The notes beneath the pieces were generated by a model, which saw only the letters and a program-made list of their open reading frames with translations, had not been told where the DNA came from and did not search any database. 64,000 bases of DNA. Source: Chionoecetes opilio (taxonomy: Eukaryota > Arthropoda > Malacostraca > Decapoda > Majidae). This document shows positions 60,300 through 64,000 of the stretch, one piece after another (position 1 is the first letter of the stretch; each line of letters starts with the position of its first letter). The stretch covers positions 1,494,400 to 1,558,399 of the forward strand of contig JACEEZ010013560.1 of the NCBI GenBank assembly GCA_016584305.1, given 5' to 3'. The position numbers and the translations under genes were made by a program.

Positions 60300-61666
60300 T
60301 GCACACAGGAACGTACTTAGCCGATTTCGTAGTCACCCCAACGGCCGTGGGTCTGATTGCGACTTTGCCAGTAGTTCCCATTTTATCAACTGGAGACCCT
60401 GCCACTGATCATGTACAGTGTGTACAGGATGCACTTAGTCCTTCCTTAGCGGATATGGATTTTCCAGAGTCAAAGCAAGCACTATTGCAAGTACTAACTG
60501 CAAATCATGACACAATTGCCATACAAGGTGATTCTTTAGGTACGACAAACCTTATACACATCACATTCCTTTGCTACCTGATACCAACCTATCTACATTC
60601 CAGCATATAGGTTACCCCACTCACAAAGGTCTATACTTGATGGCATGGTTAAGAAAATGTTAGAGGATGATGTTATTGAACCATCCACCAGCCCATGGAA
60701 TTTTCCATTATTTTTGATCCCTAAGAAAACAGGCGATTGGCGACCGGTCGTAGACTATCGGCGCCTCAATGATGTTTGTCAAGTAACCAGTATCCTCTAC
60801 CAGTATTGCAGGATATTCTGATGTCCATAGGTCCTGATAAGAAAGTGTTCTCTACACTGGACCTTGTCAGTGGATACTGGCAGGTCCCATTAGATGAGGT
60901 ATCTAAGGACCTCACAGCGTTCAGTACTCCTGCAGGCCATTACGTTTTCAAAAAGCTACCATTTGGAATAGCAGGTGCACCATTAGCTTTTCAATATTTA
61001 ATCAACACTGTTTTCTCGGAATTACTAGGAGAATACAGTTTTTTGCATTCCTGGACGACATAATTATTTGTACCCCCGACACAAACTCTCACCTACGAAC
61101 ACTAGACAGAGTACTTTCTAAACTTAAAGATGCTAATTTGAAGGTTAAAACTAACAAAATGTTCCTTCATGAGGAAACAAATTTCTTTCTTGGTCATGTT
61201 TTGGATGCCACCAGGCTTACACACTACCACGTCTAAGGTAGATGCAATGATAAATTTTTCCAACCCCTCAGAATGTCAAAGCCCTCAAAGTGTTTTGGGC
61301 CTCGTGGTTTTTTACAGACAATTTATCATGGATTATTCACGAATTGCAAGTCCACTATCACATCTCTTAAAGAAAGAGGTAGAATTTTCATGGGAAGCTC
61401 CACAAGAGCAAGCATTTTCTAGATTAAAGGCATTGTTGTGTGATGCCCCAGTCCTTGCTTACCCAGATTATACACGTCAGTTTACACTCTTCACTGATGC
61501 ATCAGATGTAGGCCTTGGTGCTGTGCTGATGCAGAAGGATGATAGAGATAAATGGCGTGCATTAGCTTATGCCAGCAGAACTCTTAATCCCGCAGAGCGT
61601 AACTATTCAACCACCCATAAGGAAGTTCTGGCGGTCGTATGGTCTTTGAAGCATTTCAATCTGTAA
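60300..61666 (+). pseudogene. Ty3/gypsy reverse transcriptase and RNase H, frame-broken
   Basis: The RT fingers block lies at 60600-60780 (LEDDVIEPSTSPW, then WRPVVDYRRLN). The palm lies at 60776-61063 (FSTLDLVSGYWQVPL, FKKLPFGIAGAP). The catalytic LDDIIIC block is near 61050-61075. The RNase H frame, 61169-61666, has FTLFTDASDVGLGAV and THKEVLAVVWSLKHF. At least four frame changes (near 60610, 60780, 61063, 61169) and a break at 61666 make it non-functional as read. The parts are in the normal order. Confidence 0.85.
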
Positions 61667-61957
61667 TTTATGGGTATAACATTCTTGTTAAAACAGACCA
61701 TGCACCTGTAGTAGAATTATTCAAATTCAAAGGAACTGTCAGGCAAATTAGCACGTTGGCGCCTGACGATACTAGACTTCCACCCAAAATTTGAGTATCT
61801 GCCAGGCAAAGTCAATTTCGTTGCTGATTCATTATCACGAAATATTGCACTTGTAACCGCAACACCTGAACCACCAAAACATGAAAACCAGATCGCTATT
61901 CCCAACATTGAAGAGGAACAGCGAAATGATTCCTTCTGTGCTCCCATCATTTACTAC
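61667..61957 (+). pseudogene. Ty3/gypsy RNase H C-terminus and linker
   Basis: The plus strand reads VKTDHAPVVELF, then FEYLPGKVNFVADSLSR in shifted frames. The GxxNxxADxLSR block is the end of RNase H in Ty3/gypsy pol. It joins the two larger frames but is frame-shifted near 61666 and 61730. Confidence 0.75.
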
Positions 61958-63190
61958 TTGGAGTTAGGTGATGATACACAATTGCCAAAATTACCTGTCC
62001 CACTTACTGAGTTTAGGCTACAATACAACCTTTTGGTGCGAGATACATATCTCACGACAAGACAGGAACCTAAACGCCAGGTTACACAGCTGATAGTCCC
62101 TTCTACACTTATACCCAGATTTCTTTCCCTTGTACATGATTCTAGCCTTGCAGGTCACCCAGGGAAAGATAGATGTTTGCACCAAGCACGTTTGGAATAC
62201 TTTTGGCCATTCATGCGCCGAGATATTTTTGCTCATATAGATAATTGTCAGTCATGCGCTGAAACAAAGGGTTCAGTTGGTAAACCTGCCCCTATGCTAC
62301 CTTATCCTATACCTAAAGGACCTTGGGAGACAATAGCCATTGACTTGCTAAAACTCCCACTAACAGAATCTGGTTCTCAATACTTGTTAGTAGCCATTGA
62401 TAATTTTTCTAGGTTTTCAGTTTTGGTTCCACTAAAGGACAAAACGGCTCTAACAGTTGCTAAAGCACTTACGGATGAAATTTTCTTTAAATTCAATACA
62501 CCATCCACATTGCTCTCGGACAATGGTACCGAGTTTAACAATCAAATTCTCACTGAAATTTGCAAACTTTTCAACATAAACAAATGTAACATAAGTAGCT
62601 ATCACCCTAGCAGCAACGGCATGGTAGAAAGACAAAATAGGAAGATTATACAACTCCTGAAGTCATTAGCTCAACCATATAGTTCCCACTGGGATGAATG
62701 GATGCCCCAAGTATCTGCCACACTAAACTCTTCCTTACACAAGTCCACATGTGAAACACCACATTTCATTGTATTTGGGCAAGACAAAAGACTACCTTAC
62801 ACTCTTCTAGAGCAGAGTACACAGCCAATATATAATTTTTATGAATACGTAACAGTAAGAGTAGCTGATTTTCAGAAAATATACAAGCGTGTAACAGACG
62901 CTATGAATTGTCCAGAGAGGACATGATTAAATACCAACGCCCAACACAGCAGAAAAGCCAATTGCTATAGGGGATGTAGTATACTTTCAGGTACAACACT
63001 TAAACGTCAAAGTTGATTCTACATTTGAAGGACCTTACAGGGTCATTGCCATTGAACATGGACCAAAAATAACTATACAGCATATTTATAAATACCATGC
63101 AAAGACAGTCCATATTGACCAGGTTAAACGAGTAGCTAGAGGATTAGATACAGGTGAAGAATTGCCATGCCCAAATACTAAAACAACAGG
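61958..63190 (+). pseudogene. Ty3/gypsy integrase with C-terminal domain
   Basis: The 322-residue frame, 61958-62926, holds the HHCC zinc finger (HDSSLAGHPGKDRC, then CQSCAETKG). The DDE core follows, with Asp in AIDLLKLPL, Asp in LLSDNGTEFNN and Glu in SNGMVERQNRKI. All catalytic residues are present. A frame change near 62926 precedes the SH3-like C-terminal block (GDVVYFQV, FEGPYRVIAIE) that runs to about 63150. Integrase inserts the cDNA into the genome. The core itself is intact, but the polyprotein is not. Confidence 0.88.
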
Positions 63191-64000
63191 ACACCACCTG
63201 TAGTTAATGATGACACAAATACTGCTACAAATGAATACCGTCAAAAATTGCGGTCACACACGCAGAAAACAGTAGTGTCCATTCCATTCCATACCATTTC
63301 ATATCATTACATTTTATATCAGTTCACCTGATTATTTCAAATTTACCATGTATTCTGATTTTAATGTGTGTTTGTTCTCTTTTTAGGAAAAGGTCTACAC
63401 AACCACACTAAGCCAATGTTATTTACATTCTTGAAAATACTTAACATTGATGAAATGTTTTTACGATTTTTTTTTGGTTTAGCTACATATTGTTCTGACC
63501 AACTACTAGTAGAAACTTATATAGTTACCATGTTTACCTTGTAACTCTTGCACGATAGAAACTCTAATGGATAGCAGAACCTAGATAACCTATGTACATC
63601 TCTTCACATTAGAATACTATTATGTAACTGTTAAAGTTGCACCACAGTGCATAGCATTTATAATTATTTACTTACATTCCACATTCAAGGAATTATTTCG
63701 CACGTAATGTTGCTGATCACATTATTTACTTACTTTCCTCCATGCAAGGAATTATTGCGCACTTATCGTAGAAATACATTATTTACTTGCATGAAATACT
63801 AACCCATTGCATAATACTAACCCATGTATTAATGCATACGTGAATTACATGCATTACAGGAATGAATTACTTAGTCTTTCCTGTTGTACCACGATCACTA
63901 TTTGAATGATAGGATTATGCACTTATTAACATACTAATCTAGGTACTATATGCATGACAGGCAGTTCCTCCAGAACTATTGTTGTTCACATGTATTACCT
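63191..64000 (+). other. Retrotransposon 3' untranslated DNA
   Basis: AT-rich with no recognised gene. A degenerate repeat of aaggaattatt.cgcac (63687 and 63746) with tacattatttacttac. The 3' LTR corresponding to 57117-57638 is not visible here and may lie beyond the window. Confidence 0.5.

Overview
The window is animal nuclear DNA, most likely from a decapod crustacean. The reasons are long pure microsatellites (TA, GA/CT, AAT, CA), tRNA-derived SINEs of a style I associate with decapods, and RTE-like and other non-LTR retrotransposon fragments whose residues I associate with decapods. There are also Penelope-like, Helitron, hAT, Harbinger and Ty3/gypsy elements. The species call is inference. 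No bacterial operon, rRNA gene, CRISPR array or complete host gene is visible. Only one short exon (53048-53234, minus) looks like a conserved host gene, a TBC (Rab-GAP) domain protein. A second possible exon (28996-29204, minus) may belong to a decayed hAT-like gene.

Layout. 1-9.3 kb: a dispersed repeat, a Harbinger-type MITE, a 0.9 kb foldback element (FB1), a tRNA-Val-derived SINE, a hAT-like element and two head-to-tail Helitrons, then a 452 bp hairpin. 9.3-12.1 kb: a satellite with a 41 bp monomer. 12.1-14 kb: a broken non-LTR retrotransposon and a 611 bp DNA transposon with 30 bp inverted ends. 14.9-17.9 kb: a Penelope-like element with one long open frame (reverse transcriptase plus GIY-YIG endonuclease) and an inverted partial copy in front. 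Both copies carry a hammerhead-like motif. 18-30 kb: LINE and gypsy scraps, a second foldback (FB2), a second Val SINE, a mariner-like element and a decayed hAT-family transposase.

30-41 kb: a non-autonomous element with perfect 8 bp target duplications, unknown ORFs, an RTE 3' part inside a GT-rich minisatellite, a second Harbinger-type MITE next to a Penelope endonuclease fragment, and another LINE fragment. 40-46.6 kb: fragments of two transposon-type ORFs cut by a SINE and a Helitron, three tandem repeat fields (about 200, 648 and 145 bp units) and a fourth Helitron. 46.6-52.1 kb: an Arg-type SINE, a TTAA-flanked element, a solo LTR and a 1.3 kb near-palindrome (FB3). 53-64 kb: the TBC exon between two microsatellites, the 3' part of an LTR element on the minus strand, two minisatellites, and a Ty3/gypsy element with a duplicated LTR/leader, an assembly gap and a frame-broken gag-pol.

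The coding capacity is therefore almost entirely that of mobile elements. The Penelope-like element is the only one whose long frame is intact. The most informative structures are the element boundaries: Helitron ends between A and T, TAA, TTAA and 8 bp duplications, and the foldback arms shared by elements with different termini.
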